A DNA stretch of 64,000 nt, taken from the NCBI RefSeq assembly GCF_007678455.1, contig NZ_VEEP01000003.1:263569-327568 (forward strand), given 5' to 3'. A program made the position numbers and the translations under genes. The DNA comes from Cytobacillus oceanisediminis 2691 (GTDB taxonomy: Bacteria; Bacillota; Bacilli; Bacillales; Cytobacillaceae). This document shows, piece after piece, positions 51,715 to 60,030 of the stretch (position 1 is the first letter of the stretch; each line of letters begins with the position of its first letter). Below the pieces are notes generated by a model. The model saw only the letters and a program-made list of their open reading frames with translations. It ran no database searches and was not told the origin of the DNA.

Positions 51715-53664
51715 CTATGGGAATGGATGCGGCAAGTGGTTTAGTTCTTCATATGTCAATGGTTCTTTCTTAAAACCAAGCTGCATAGGGACATAGTGCA
51801 CCCGATCAAGCCCTTTGAGTCGGGTCAGATGGTGCCCGAAAGTCATTGGCAACATTCCAGGTATCATCACTTTCACACAATAAAGCCCATTTTTCCTAAG
51901 TTCTGGCGGAGTCTGGTCGACAACGATGACTTTGAGTCCTATTTGACGAAATTTCCCGAGAACATCCTTTAAATCTTCGGTCAGGTCATCTGAACGGGAT
52001 TCCCAGGTAAATGCATCACGAAAACTTTCCATCGAATAGTTGTCATCAAGCAGGAAGGCCAAACGCTCTTCGGACTGTGGCAGTCCGTATAGCATTCCAT
52101 GGTCATCCATTTGCCGCACAAGATAATCATCCTCAAGCATTTGTAAATACTTTTCCTTGTTCTCTTCGAGTTTCCCATCAAGATTGAGCATCATCCCCGC
52201 AAGCTCCTGGATCGCACTTTTGGCAGCCTTCACTGGATCAAGATGGGCCCCTGCAGCACAGATGATGTTCAATCCCTTCCCCTTCAGGTTCTTCGCCATT
52301 GCCCAGACGCTTGGTATGCCATGCTCCATCGTAGCGTTATACAAAAGCAAATCATAACCAGCTACCGCACGCATTCGCTCTGCCATTAATTGCAATTCTT
52401 CGTCTTCTGCTGAAAAAGGATCAAGGCGGGGCAAGTTCAGCTTTGCGTACCAGGATAGAAGGAAGGAATCTCGCTCGACAACCTCCATGATGCCAAAAAA
52501 AATTGCCTCTTCCATGCTCCCTCCAAGGGCACAGCCATTGGAAGTTTCATAGACAAATCCCGCTGACCCGCATCCCAGGCTATAATAGGAGAGCAGTTCA
52601 GGCACAAGGATTGGCCGCTCTTCTGTCAAAGAATAACCCCAAACCCAATCCATCGGCCGATCAGGATCAAACTTCTGAAATGGAAACCCGGGCTTTTCAT
52701 ATTGCTCATCCGCGTGGACGCCAACTTCTAAAGGGTTCAATGCCTGTGCCTCTAAGTTTCGGTAACTGTCATGAATAACTGGGCGTTTCCCGCGAGGTTC
52801 AAGTCCGCAATGGCGTTCAAGGCCCTCCAATATCGCAGTCAGTTCACTATCTGCATAGCATTGTGTCCTTCCAGCTGTGCCTTCGTTGCCCCCTGAGATC
52901 ATCGGCAGATTGACACTCGAATCAGCGAATGGAGTAACAAGATCGTACATTTTGCTGTTTAACAGTCCTGTCCGGTTGTCAAAGTAGTCCGCATAGAGAA
53001 CTTCCTTTAATTCATCCAGCGGAGTAGTGCGGTAGCTGCCGGGGCTGATTTTTGGACTTGCTTTTAACGAAATTTTTGCGAGTTCAGCCGAATCCTCAGG
53101 AATTGGGCTGCATACCGGGCACAGAGAATCAGCAAGGAAAGAATGCCACGATCCATTTAATGTCTTTAGGTCGGTAAAATACATCCTTCCCTCGAGCTTA
53201 GACTTTTTCCCTGCAAGGATCTTATCTGTCTCCTGCACGATTACATGCGCGAGCTGTAAGACTCCGTTTTGTGAGGCCCATGGATCCCTTGTCATCCCTT
53301 CTTCAACAGCCAGCTTTTCCTTCACTGCCTGCATTTCACTTCGTTCCTGGCCCCCAAGCAGCCTTCTCAGATCGGCACATTGTGAACATCCTGGAGTATC
53401 TGGGCGAACGAGAGGGCCTGCAATTCCTTCTCCAAATGAAACAAAACCCCGGAGCCATGCGCTCCCTGTCATTTTCATTGTTTCTTCAGCCTCCTGATGG
53501 GCAGTGGGATTCCATGCATCGTGCAATACAAGGATCAACTCCGAATTTGCGGGAAGGCTATTTTCAAAATCAGTCCGTCTAAATACCTGGTAACGGGTTG
53601 ATAATTCTTCCCCCACACGTTCAGCAAGCCTGCCTTCTCCAATTATTACTACGAAGGAACTCAA
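51715..53664 (-). CDS. YcaO cyclodehydratase for azoline formation
   Basis: 649 residues. N-terminal 220 residues carry an E1-like or ocin-ThiF-like part with a zinc-type CSQC and CPVC pair (RPDTPGCSQCADL and SLCPVCSPIPE). The YcaO domain fills the rest: ATP-binding segments EGLERHCG, SNGCALGGSMEEAIFFGIME, VVERD, and the Pro-rich end NHLPHPFP expected in azoline-forming YcaO enzymes. It activates Cys/Ser/Thr amides of the precursor with ATP. TTG start with GGAGG; overlaps the upstream gene by four bases. Confidence 0.92.
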   Translation of the reverse strand: MSSFVVIIGEGRLAERVGEELSTRYQVFRRTDFENSLPANSELILVLHDAWNPTAHQEAEETMKMTGSAWLRGFVSFGEGIAGPLVRPDTPGCSQCADLRRLLGGQERSEMQAVKEKLAVEEGMTRDPWASQNGVLQLAHVIVQETDKILAGKKSKLEGRMYFTDLKTLNGSWHSFLADSLCPVCSPIPEDSAELAKISLKASPKISPGSYRTTPLDELKEVLYADYFDNRTGLLNSKMYDLVTPFADSSVNLPMISGGNEGTAGRTQCYADSELTAILEGLERHCGLEPRGKRPVIHDSYRNLEAQALNPLEVGVHADEQYEKPGFPFQKFDPDRPMDWVWGYSLTEERPILVPELLSYYSLGCGSAGFVYETSNGCALGGSMEEAIFFGIMEVVERDSFLLSWYAKLNLPRLDPFSAEDEELQLMAERMRAVAGYDLLLYNATMEHGIPSVWAMAKNLKGKGLNIICAAGAHLDPVKAAKSAIQELAGMMLNLDGKLEENKEKYLQMLEDDYLVRQMDDHGMLYGLPQSEERLAFLLDDNYSMESFRDAFTWESRSDDLTEDLKDVLGKFRQIGLKVIVVDQTPPELRKNGLYCVKVMIPGMLPMTFGHHLTRLKGLDRVHYVPMQLGFKKEPLTYEELNHLPHPFP

Positions 53665-55562
53665 TTCACTCCCTCCTCTCGCAGCAATACACCAACCAGC
53701 CCATTGAGTTGCTGATTAAATATCGGGTCAATCCGCAAGTCAAAGACTGACAGCCCCGTTCCGTTCTCTTTCAGGACATCCAAAGCTGCATACATGGTCT
53801 CCGTCTGGATTCTTTCTGGACAATCATGAATCGTGATGGTTTGTTTTTGCCACTCTTCAAGCTGCACTTCAGAATCTTGAAGGCAATCACCGTTAACATC
53901 GTTTTGAAAATCGTATAATGCATTCTGCAAAGCGTTTCTAAATGCCATTGTTCCATTCAAATCAGTACTGCCATACCAGCCTTTGCTCGTTCCAACCCAG
54001 AAAACAGGAAAACCGTTAATGTCCTTTCCTATTCCTACTCTCGGTGCACCCTGCATTGTCGAAAGAGCAGTAATATAGAAACGACAACGATTATCTTCAA
54101 GTTGCTCAACGTCCACAAGACTTATCAATTCTTTTTGGCCATCTCTTCGATTATTCAACTTCTCGGACAGACATTTTTGCAAACCGCGGCCAACTGCTTC
54201 CGCAAAGGTTTCTCCTGCGCCGACACCCATAAACTCCTCATTATGAAGCAAACCCGCCATTCTTGCTGCATAATCTTCAATTCCCGATAAAGCCGCTTCT
54301 ATTCGTGCCTCTTCATGGGTAAAACCACTGCATACTCGCGATTCCAACAATTCGGCCGGACCTTCAGACAGCGGATTGGCTGCTTGAACACGACATTGTG
54401 CCAGTGGAAGTTGCTTCAGGTCCGCTTCCTCCCAGACATGCAAGATGCCGGTCCCCTTGGAAGTCAATAAGCTAAAGTATTGGAAAAGCCTTTCCGTTTC
54501 TGCAGTACTTTGGTTCTCTCCTAGCCGGAACTCCAGGGTTTCTATCTTTTCCAGGGTGGAGACTCTCGTTTCCAATGGATGAGGAAAAAATGAATGCCAA
54601 CTTCCTTCAAGTGTCTCTAAATCTAGCAGAAAAATCCGGTTTTTTTGTTCAGCCTTTGTGACGCCAGCAAGATCTTTAAATAATTCAAAAGTGACCACGT
54701 TCGCCAGCAATGCTCCTGTTGTCAATGAAGCTGAAGGGACTCCCTGTTCTTGTTCAAAAACAGCGGAATGTAACCGTCTCCAGGCTGACTCCCAGCATAC
54801 CTCTGAACCTGGATTAAATATTGGGCCAGCCAAGCCTTTATTTTTAAGAATTATAGCTGGAAGGAATGTTTTTTTCTCCTCCCTGCAAATGTTTTGCCAC
54901 ATCTTTAATTCTTCCTGATTGCCTCCTTGTGATACATAAAGGATATGGTCAAACGAACTCCTCAGCTCACGCCAGTTCTCTTCTTTTACCTGCAGTTCCT
55001 GGTACGCCACCTCGGAATCTGTTTTATGGGCATGTGCCACCAGCTCCGCAAGTCTTTTTCTGTTTGTATGAACTTCACTTGTAATCATGACATTCAGTTC
55101 TTTCAGGCCAGATTCCAGTAAAGAAGATACCAGCGAATTTAACATCGGCCCTGAGCCAACCGCAAGGACATTTGAATCGCGGAATTTCTGGAACCTTGCA
55201 GCCCCGGAGCCGGCCAAATTGTCAACAAACTCGATTTGCGAGGCGAATTTTTTCATAACTTCCTCAGATAGCGTATGGGAACCATCCTTTGCAGCATCCC
55301 GTACAAAGCCATTCTCTAAAAGAACCTCCGCAATTTGAAAGACACGCTCCCTATAAGGCCCGGGCAGCCCGTCAGTCAATTTTTCAAGTGAATACTCCCC
55401 ATTGAACATCGGCAAAAGCTTCTCAACCCACTGATCAATCCCGATTCCCTCAAGACGGAAGGAACAAGAGTTATTACGTAAATACACTCCCCTGTTAGGT
55501 TCAGAGAGATAAAACGTATCCCTCTTCACTTTTAAACGCATGCTAGGATCCAATTTTTCCAT
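53661..55562 (-). CDS. Thiazole-bacteriocin maturation protein (E1-like partner)
   Basis: 633 residues. N-terminal segment RLEGIGIDQWVEKLLPMFNG is the winged-helix-like leader-peptide recognition element of TOMM cyclodehydratase partners; a nucleotide-binding-like SNVLAVGSGPMLNSLVSSLL follows at about 128-147. This resembles the putative thiazole-containing bacteriocin maturation family that accompanies YcaO in Bacillus. It should bind the precursor leader and present it to the YcaO. ATG 55562 follows AAGGAGG; stop overlaps the YcaO start. Confidence 0.87.
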   Translation of the reverse strand: MEKLDPSMRLKVKRDTFYLSEPNRGVYLRNNSCSFRLEGIGIDQWVEKLLPMFNGEYSLEKLTDGLPGPYRERVFQIAEVLLENGFVRDAAKDGSHTLSEEVMKKFASQIEFVDNLAGSGAARFQKFRDSNVLAVGSGPMLNSLVSSLLESGLKELNVMITSEVHTNRKRLAELVAHAHKTDSEVAYQELQVKEENWRELRSSFDHILYVSQGGNQEELKMWQNICREEKKTFLPAIILKNKGLAGPIFNPGSEVCWESAWRRLHSAVFEQEQGVPSASLTTGALLANVVTFELFKDLAGVTKAEQKNRIFLLDLETLEGSWHSFFPHPLETRVSTLEKIETLEFRLGENQSTAETERLFQYFSLLTSKGTGILHVWEEADLKQLPLAQCRVQAANPLSEGPAELLESRVCSGFTHEEARIEAALSGIEDYAARMAGLLHNEEFMGVGAGETFAEAVGRGLQKCLSEKLNNRRDGQKELISLVDVEQLEDNRCRFYITALSTMQGAPRVGIGKDINGFPVFWVGTSKGWYGSTDLNGTMAFRNALQNALYDFQNDVNGDCLQDSEVQLEEWQKQTITIHDCPERIQTETMYAALDVLKENGTGLSVFDLRIDPIFNQQLNGLVGVLLREEGVN

Positions 55563-55664
55563 TTCACTCCTCCTTAGGCTTTTCCAGCCCCCGCTCTGCC
55601 TAATTACCTCGCATTATCATCGTATGTATCTCAATTTGTCCCTTATGTCTCATCTGGGAATAAC

Positions 55665-55703
55665 AAAAGCTCCTGCAATTCATTTTGCAGGAGCTTTTTT
55701 TAC
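55665..55703 (-). terminator. Terminator after the precursor gene
   Basis: AAAAGCTCCTGCAA and TTGCAGGAGCTTTT around six bases, with T-run. It lies between the precursor and the first enzyme gene and probably lets only part of the transcripts continue. Confidence 0.82.
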
Positions 55704-55716
55704 CAGCTATATTATT

Positions 55717-56004
55717 TTAACCCCGATGGCACCGGCCACAACCGCCGCATCGACCGCAGCCTCCGCAACGGAAGCAACCGCCACATCCGCCACAGCGGAA
55801 ACAGCCGCCACAACGGAAACCTCCGCAGCCAAAGCAGCTGAAGAAGCAAGAGAAACCGAAACATCCGCCAAAGCCGCCTAAGCCCAAACCTAGAAAACGC
55901 TCATCCCCTGCATGATACATGTTCTGATCCCAGCTGACAGGTTGAGTTGCCTGGAAATCACCAACATTCAACATTTGCAGCTCATTATGAAAATCATTCA
56001 TCAT
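55717..56004 (-). CDS. Heterocycloanthracin/sonorensin-type bacteriocin precursor
   Basis: 95 residues. Leader FHNELQMLNVGDFQATQPVS and WDQNMY, followed by a Gly-rich hinge and a core of 14 Cys, the last ten at strict three-residue spacing (CGGCFRCGGCGGCFRCGGCG and on). This is the Cys-x-x repeat precursor class described in B. anthracis and B. cereus as heterocycloanthracin. The Cys should become thiazol(in)es. RBS GAGG with ATG at 56004 or 56001. Encoded just ahead of its E1-like, YcaO and SagB enzymes. Confidence 0.92.
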   Translation of the reverse strand: MMNDFHNELQMLNVGDFQATQPVSWDQNMYHAGDERFLGLGLGGFGGCFGFSCFFSCFGCGGFRCGGCFRCGGCGGCFRCGGCGRCGGCGRCHRG

Positions 56005-56330
56005 TTTTCTTTACCTCCTCGAAATAATAAAGGGCCGTTCTACACAACAAAAAACAAAAAGCATAACAAGAAATATTCCTGTAGATAAGATGCAAACAAT
56101 AATTAATACTCTTCAACAATTTATGTAGACAAAAGGGCCTTTGTCACATATACAAAAGCCTATATTGTGTGGTGAAGGGAAAAAGAGGAAGTTGTGGGCA
56201 ATAAGTTAGGTACGCAAAACCAAAGCAAACACCTGTAGTAGTTGAGTTTTTCACTACAAAATATTCTGCAAACGACGTAGCAAAGATGTACAATAGAGCT
56301 ATAAAATTTATTCATTTTGGAGGTAAACAA

Positions 56331-57122
56331 ATGAGGGATCATGAAATTGATTACAAAATTTACGGGGACGACATGCAGTTTGTTGAGGTTGAGCTAGATC
56401 CGAGTGAAACGGTTGTCGCCGAAGCTGGAAGTCTGATGATGATGGATCAGCAAATTGAAATGGAAACGATTTTTGGGGATGGCTCCGGAAATGGCGGCGG
56501 TCTAGTTGGCAAGCTGTTCGGCGCCGGTAAACGCCTGCTGACTGGCGAGAGCCTTTTTATGACAACCTTCACCAATACTGGACACGACAAAAAGCATGTT
56601 TCCTTTGCTTCTCCTTACCCAGGAAAAATCATTCCGATGGATTTGAGCGAGCTAGGCGGAAAAATCATTTGCCAAAAAGACGCTTTCCTGGCTGCTGCAA
56701 AAGGAGTATCTGTCGGAGTTGAGTTCCAGAGGAAGCTTGGAGCCGGTTTCTTCGGCGGCGAAGGTTTTATCATGCAAAAGCTTGAAGGAGACGGAATGGC
56801 ATTTGTCCATGCTGGCGGAACAATACATAAGAAAGAACTCCAGGCGGGAGATGTCATCCGCGTAGACACCGGCTGTCTAGTAGCGATGACAAGTAATGTG
56901 GATTATAACATCGAAATGGTAAAAGGAGTCAAAACGGCCCTATTTGGCGGAGAAGGATTATTCTTCGCTACACTGAGAGGACCAGGCACTGTATGGATCC
57001 AATCCCTTCCCTTCAGCCGACTTGCAAGCAGAGTTTTTGCCGCAGCACCTCAAGGCGGAGGGCAAAACAAAGGTGAAGGCAGTGTACTCGGCGGAGTCTT
57101 CCGTATGCTGGATGGCGATTGA
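56331..57122 (+). CDS. AIM24-family protein (TIGR00266 type)
   Basis: 263 residues of beta-helix-like AIM24/DUF124 fold. Recognisable segments: EVELDPSETVVAEAGSLMMM, GESLFMTTFTNTG, HAGGTIHKKELQAGDVIRVD and LFGGEGLFFATLRGPGTVW. Function unknown in bacteria. ATG 56331 follows GGAGG; the 15 upstream codons are not convincing. Confidence 0.88.
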   Translation: MRDHEIDYKIYGDDMQFVEVELDPSETVVAEAGSLMMMDQQIEMETIFGDGSGNGGGLVGKLFGAGKRLLTGESLFMTTFTNTGHDKKHVSFASPYPGKIIPMDLSELGGKIICQKDAFLAAAKGVSVGVEFQRKLGAGFFGGEGFIMQKLEGDGMAFVHAGGTIHKKELQAGDVIRVDTGCLVAMTSNVDYNIEMVKGVKTALFGGEGLFFATLRGPGTVWIQSLPFSRLASRVFAAAPQGGGQNKGEGSVLGGVFRMLDGD

Positions 57123-57146
57123 TTAACAAAGCATGGAAAGTTTTTA

Positions 57147-57196
57147 TGGTTCGGACAAAATCCCTGTTGGCGAGCATGGGTTTTGTCCGAAACCAC
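57147..57196. repeat. Long solitary hairpin
   Basis: TGGTTCGGACAAAATCCCTG and its near-complement CATGGGTTTTGTCCGAAACC form a stem of about 20 pairs (one bulge, one wobble) around an 8-base loop. There is no T-run. The GGACAAAA core resembles units of the array at 43354-43655. Confidence 0.6.
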
Positions 57197-57320
57197 ATTC
57201 TAATAGATTATTCATTAAAATAGATTTAGAATAATTTAAATTATCAGTTTACAAACAGAACAACTGTTCCATATAATAGTAATAGATTCACTATAATCAA
57301 AAGATCAGGGGTGGTAATAA

Positions 57321-57584
57321 ATGAGTAAAATCGCTGAATCACAAAGATCTTTTATTTACCTGGAACTGGACGAGCTTTATTTTAATTCGAACCTCTTAGA
57401 ACTTCAAAAACAGTCAATCTACCAGGAGTTCAAGCTTTTCCTGGAAGGTGTGAATGACACTTCTCTTCTAACTGAAATCACTGATGCTATATTCGAACTT
57501 GGGGTTTCCGAGGAAGACCCATTCCCAAATCTATTAACCTTGAAAAACCAGCTATCAGACAAGCAACTGCTGCTCAAATTATGA
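57321..57584 (+). CDS. Small acidic protein of unknown function
   Basis: 87 residues, helical, with ELDELYFNSNLLELQKQSIY in the middle; no signal or membrane helix. RBS GGGGTGG before ATG 57321 and a terminator after it support a real gene. No family recognised. Confidence 0.55.
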   Translation: MSKIAESQRSFIYLELDELYFNSNLLELQKQSIYQEFKLFLEGVNDTSLLTEITDAIFELGVSEEDPFPNLLTLKNQLSDKQLLLKL

Positions 57585-57597
57585 TACGACAAAATGT

Positions 57598-57636
57598 AAA
57601 AAGCTCAGAGATTTTGTCTCTGAGCTTACTTTTTCA
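57598..57636. terminator. Terminator between convergent genes
   Basis: AAGCTCAGAGA and TCTCTGAGCTT around five bases, followed by ACTTTTTC. Confidence 0.8.
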
Positions 57637-57662
57637 AACTCTATTTCATTTAATACATTCCA

Positions 57663-58937
57663 TTATGTCCTCTTTAAAGTGATATCCTTCCTCCGGAAAA
57701 CACTAAGCACCATTCCCATAATAAAAGCATTGAAAAGCATGTGCAATAACCCATAACTGATGAACGGAAGGGACATGGAGATCAGTGGGAAAACGCCAAG
57801 AATCATTCCAACATTATAAACGAATTGGACAAGGAACAATGTCATGCCACCGAGAAGCAACAGGTTTCCGTATTTACTGTTAATCGACTTTGAAATCATC
57901 AAGATCCTTACAGCGAATAAAGATAGAATGATGAACAGCATAATGGCAAACCAATAACCGTAATGATACGTAAGGTTCAAGAAGGCATAATCAGTATGTT
58001 CAAGTGGCAAAGCCTTACTTTTAACGGTTGAACCAAACCATCCAGCTGAGGTCAATCTTTCTTGTAATTGCAGGTACATATACCCCCAGTTATCTGGATA
58101 TTTTTCTGGATGCAGGAATCCTAACAATCTGGCGAGCTGGTATTCTTTTACTGTGAACCATGCGAAAATGCTGAAGGAGATGAAACCAAGACCAGCAATG
58201 ATGGTGATAGTAATCGCTGTTTTCCTTTTAATCGTACTCCACCACATCATGGCAAACACCACGGTTACATAAAGAAATGTAACAGTCAAATTCGGTATGG
58301 CTAAAAATAATAAAAGGGGCACACCGAACAATAAGAAATGCTGCCACAGTTTGATCTTCTCGTTGCTGAAAAACGAAGCCCAGGCCAGGAACAAAAATGG
58401 AAGGGCCATAAAACTAGAAATCTGAATGGGCCCCACCGTTATATATGGAACACCATTAATAAATAAATTTGGAATGATTATTAACGCGATGAGAAGCAAG
58501 ACGCCTGATGAATAAAACAAGTAACCTTTATTTTCAAACTTCCGATAATCAATGAACATCATGGCAACAGCAAGCAGGATGCCCAGAAGAACATGAATAC
58601 TTTTCCTCGCTATATAAGCATTTTCTAACCCATCACCTACTGTAATCAATGGCAGGAAACTTAACCCCATTGTGATGGCCAGCAAACCAATAAGCAGCCA
58701 ATCCACCTTTGGTCTATGCAGTTTGTTCATTTCATGTCCGAGCTTCGAGGGACTGCCCATCTGGCTGACAGCTTTCTCTTCCGCTTCGGATTCACTCATT
58801 CCCTTGCCGATCCATTCCTTTTTTACCTCATTTAAATGGTATTCCAGTTCTGAGGCTACGAATTTCTTCGCCTCCTTTGAACGGATATGGTTCATGATCT
58901 CGATTAAAAAATGCTCCCATCTCTTACTCACACCCAT
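57663..58937 (-). CDS. FtsW/RodA-family protein with N-terminal permease-prefix domain
   Basis: About 424 residues. An N-terminal soluble helical domain (about 1-75: SELEYHLNEVKKEWIGKGMS, SESEAEEKAVSQMGSP) of the HAAS/permease-prefix type is fused to a SEDS-like body of about ten helices, ending PFISYGLLHMLFNAFIMGM, which matches the conserved PFISYG of FtsW/RodA/SpoVE. SEDS proteins are glycan polymerases. Start is ambiguous: ATG 58937 overlaps the PadR stop (TGATG), GTG 58931 has better RBS spacing. Confidence 0.85.
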   Translation of the reverse strand: MGVSKRWEHFLIEIMNHIRSKEAKKFVASELEYHLNEVKKEWIGKGMSESEAEEKAVSQMGSPSKLGHEMNKLHRPKVDWLLIGLLAITMGLSFLPLITVGDGLENAYIARKSIHVLLGILLAVAMMFIDYRKFENKGYLFYSSGVLLLIALIIIPNLFINGVPYITVGPIQISSFMALPFLFLAWASFFSNEKIKLWQHFLLFGVPLLLFLAIPNLTVTFLYVTVVFAMMWWSTIKRKTAITITIIAGLGFISFSIFAWFTVKEYQLARLLGFLHPEKYPDNWGYMYLQLQERLTSAGWFGSTVKSKALPLEHTDYAFLNLTYHYGYWFAIMLFIILSLFAVRILMISKSINSKYGNLLLLGGMTLFLVQFVYNVGMILGVFPLISMSLPFISYGLLHMLFNAFIMGMVLSVFRRKDITLKRT

Positions 58938-59344
58938 CACTCCTCCAGCAGCCCCCTAATTGACTTTCGTCTTGCCGCTATAGACTTTTCCTGCCTTCGG
59001 AGGTACCTTTTGCCCTTATCTCCGACCAGGTATACTTTTGTCCCTTCCTCTTTCCATGTAGAAACAATCCATCCTTTTTGTTCGAGACGGTGCAGGATTG
59101 TATATAGAAAACCTTCCTTGCCCTCGAATTTCTGAAATCCTCTTGATCTCAGAAGTCCAGTCAACTCATAGCCTGTTTTTTCAGTATTAAGAAGTTGCAG
59201 GATGGCGAATGTGATCATTTCTTCACTCTCATCAGGCCTATTGATTTGCTTATGGACCTCTCTTCTCATCTTTTCTGAAAAACTCAACTCTTTAAAAGCG
59301 GATTCCTCCATTGATTTCCGGAGGCGATTCAGACGATTCTCCAT
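58937..59344 (-). CDS. PadR-family transcription regulator
   Basis: 135 residues. Winged helix at about 45-110 (EEMITFAILQLLNTEKTGYE, FEGKEGFLYTILHRLEQKGW, TKVYLVGDKGKRYLRRQ), with an N-terminal helical extension. Middle gene of an operon sigma, PadR, FtsW-like; such triads in Bacillus pair a PadR with a permease-prefix protein. RBS GGAGG eight bases before ATG 59344. Confidence 0.87.
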   Translation of the reverse strand: MENRLNRLRKSMEESAFKELSFSEKMRREVHKQINRPDESEEMITFAILQLLNTEKTGYELTGLLRSRGFQKFEGKEGFLYTILHRLEQKGWIVSTWKEEGTKVYLVGDKGKRYLRRQEKSIAARRKSIRGLLEE

Positions 59345-59881
59345 TTATATTGCCTCCAATCTTTCCTTTAAGAGTTCCTTTGCTCGTTTAAGCCGGGTCT
59401 TCACCGTGTTTTCTTTTATTTCAGTGATCGAGGATATTTCCTTGATTGTCAACTCTTCAAAATAAAATAAATAAATGACTTCGCGATAATCAACTGGCAG
59501 TTCCATGACAGCTGTGGCCAATTCACCATCCACTTCATCCTGGATCACTCTCTCCTCGACACTATCGCATTGAATAGAATCATAAATAGGCTGATAATCC
59601 GTCGCGAAGACATTTTTGTTATACCAGCTTTTCAAATAATCTTTGCAATGGTTGGACGCAATCCTCCAAAGCCATGTACGGAACTGAGATTTTCCGCTAA
59701 AAGTATGTAGCGATTTATAGCATTTCACAAAAATCTCCTGAGTCAAATCCTCGGCTACTTGCTTATTTTTCACATACGAAAATGCAAGCTGCAGAATCTC
59801 CTGACCGTATTTATCCATGATTTCATCGATTAATTCTCCTGCGTTATCGATTTCTACCATTTCTGCTGTTAATTCACCCAC
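59345..59881 (-). CDS. ECF-type sigma factor
   Basis: 178 residues. Region 2 (about 25-90: AFSYVKNKQVAEDLTQEIFV, FRTWLWRIASNHCKDYLKSW) and region 4 (about 120-175: VDYREVIYLFYFEELTIKEI, ENTVKTRLKRAKELLKERL) are complete. GTG 59881 follows GGGGG. First gene of the operon with PadR and the FtsW-like protein; no membrane anti-sigma gene is present, so PadR or the permease-prefix protein may act as the regulator. A matching ECF promoter lies upstream. Confidence 0.88.
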   Translation of the reverse strand: MGELTAEMVEIDNAGELIDEIMDKYGQEILQLAFSYVKNKQVAEDLTQEIFVKCYKSLHTFSGKSQFRTWLWRIASNHCKDYLKSWYNKNVFATDYQPIYDSIQCDSVEERVIQDEVDGELATAVMELPVDYREVIYLFYFEELTIKEISSITEIKENTVKTRLKRAKELLKERLEAI

Positions 59882-59903
59882 AACCTTTCCCCCTTCAAAG
59901 TTA

Positions 59904-59937
59904 TAGACGACGCTGTTTAGAAAAAGTTTTTGATTAT
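59904..59937 (-). promoter_or_regulatory. ECF promoter upstream of the sigma operon
   Basis: On the minus strand AAAAACTTTTT, a 16-base spacer (counted after AAAAAC), and CGTCTA. This fits the AAC/CGTC pattern of Bacillus ECF sigma promoters with correct spacing and implies autoregulation. Confidence 0.55.
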
Positions 59938-59994
59938 TTATAATAACAAATTAAGATTTTGCTGTATTCAGTCCTATTGAGGTTTAATCCCTCA

Positions 59995-60027
59995 TTAAAA
60001 AAAGCACTTGATTTTTCAAGTGCTTCG
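59995..60027 (-). terminator. Terminator of the third STAS gene
   Basis: AAGCACTTGA and TCAAGTGCTT around four bases, then TTTTT on the minus strand. Confidence 0.8.
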
Positions 60028-60030
60028 GCT

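Noticed and set aside
51715-53664. YcaO protein as a ribosomal S12 methylthiotransferase accessory factor
   Set aside because: The Pro-rich C-terminus, the E1-like N-terminus and the neighbours (SagB, Cys-repeat precursor) fit azoline formation instead.
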